From Bacillus canaveralius (lineage in GTDB: Bacteria > Bacillota > Bacilli > Bacillales > Cytobacillaceae): a DNA stretch of 64,000 nt. Each line of letters starts with the position of its first letter. The first letter of the stretch is position 1. The DNA lies in assembly GCF_002860125.1 (NCBI RefSeq), contig NZ_PGVA01000008.1, positions 1 through 64,000 on the forward strand. Direction: 5' to 3'. The notes under the pieces are model-generated. The model searched no databases. It was not told the DNA's origin and was given only the letters and a program-made list of their open reading frames with translations. Both the position numbers and the translations under genes were made by a program. Of the stretch, positions 63,982-64,000 are shown piece after piece.

Positions 63982-64000
63982 GTTTTAGTACAAGGTTGAT

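Overview
The window comes from a low-GC Gram-positive bacterium of the Bacillaceae (Bacillus in the broad sense). The signs are purine-rich ribosome binding sites with many TTG/GTG starts, intrinsic terminators after most transcription units, ywqA/ywqB, ywqE-type and pbpC homologues, a ManR-type PRD regulator and LysM/NlpC-P60 and subtilase exoenzymes. It is not a B. subtilis gene order.

Layout. 0-5.3 kb: a secreted amidase with nine ChW repeats, then decayed DNA (an IS4-type transposase remnant and a frameshifted ATPase fragment). 5.3-8.5 kb: an amino-sugar module (glucose-family PTS, NanE, convergent RpiR regulator). 8.6-19.8 kb: a mannose/mannoside region holding a GH38 mannosidase, a MngA-like EIIABC and an RpiR regulator on the minus strand, then on the plus strand a ManR activator, split mannose PTS and ManA. 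Both branches should yield mannose-6-phosphate for ManA.

20.3-43.4 kb: a large capsule/exopolysaccharide locus, all on the minus strand. The upstream part encodes chain-length modulator, tyrosine kinase, PHP phosphatase, CapD-type dehydratase and GalU, with an EAR-like structured RNA ahead of capD. After a terminator and a 750-nt gene-free stretch comes the second block: sugar-phosphate transferase, 4-ketoreductase, UDP-HexNAc dehydrogenase and 4-epimerase, five glycosyltransferases, Wzy, Wzx, CapE/F/G and an acyltransferase. The gene set predicts a repeat unit with D-FucNAc (or QuiNAc), L-FucNAc and a HexNAc uronic acid, close in logic to the Staphylococcus aureus type 5/8 capsule. The block is visibly AT-richer than its flanks.

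43.6-64 kb: mixed chromosomal genes, including an SGNH-like membrane protein, a VOC protein, lipoprotein PBP3, several very small membrane proteins, a LysM/P60 endopeptidase, a YknW/YknX-like pair without the ABC transporter, YwqB/YwqA, a large Vpr-like subtilase and an acyl-CoA thioesterase. Three short-period repeat arrays lie between these genes.

The most interesting item is a likely undescribed PlcR/PapR-type quorum-sensing pair at 48.7-49.9 kb. A 41-residue secreted precursor ending in two copies of a (N/H)ELPTVY heptapeptide is encoded divergently from an HTH-TPR regulator.
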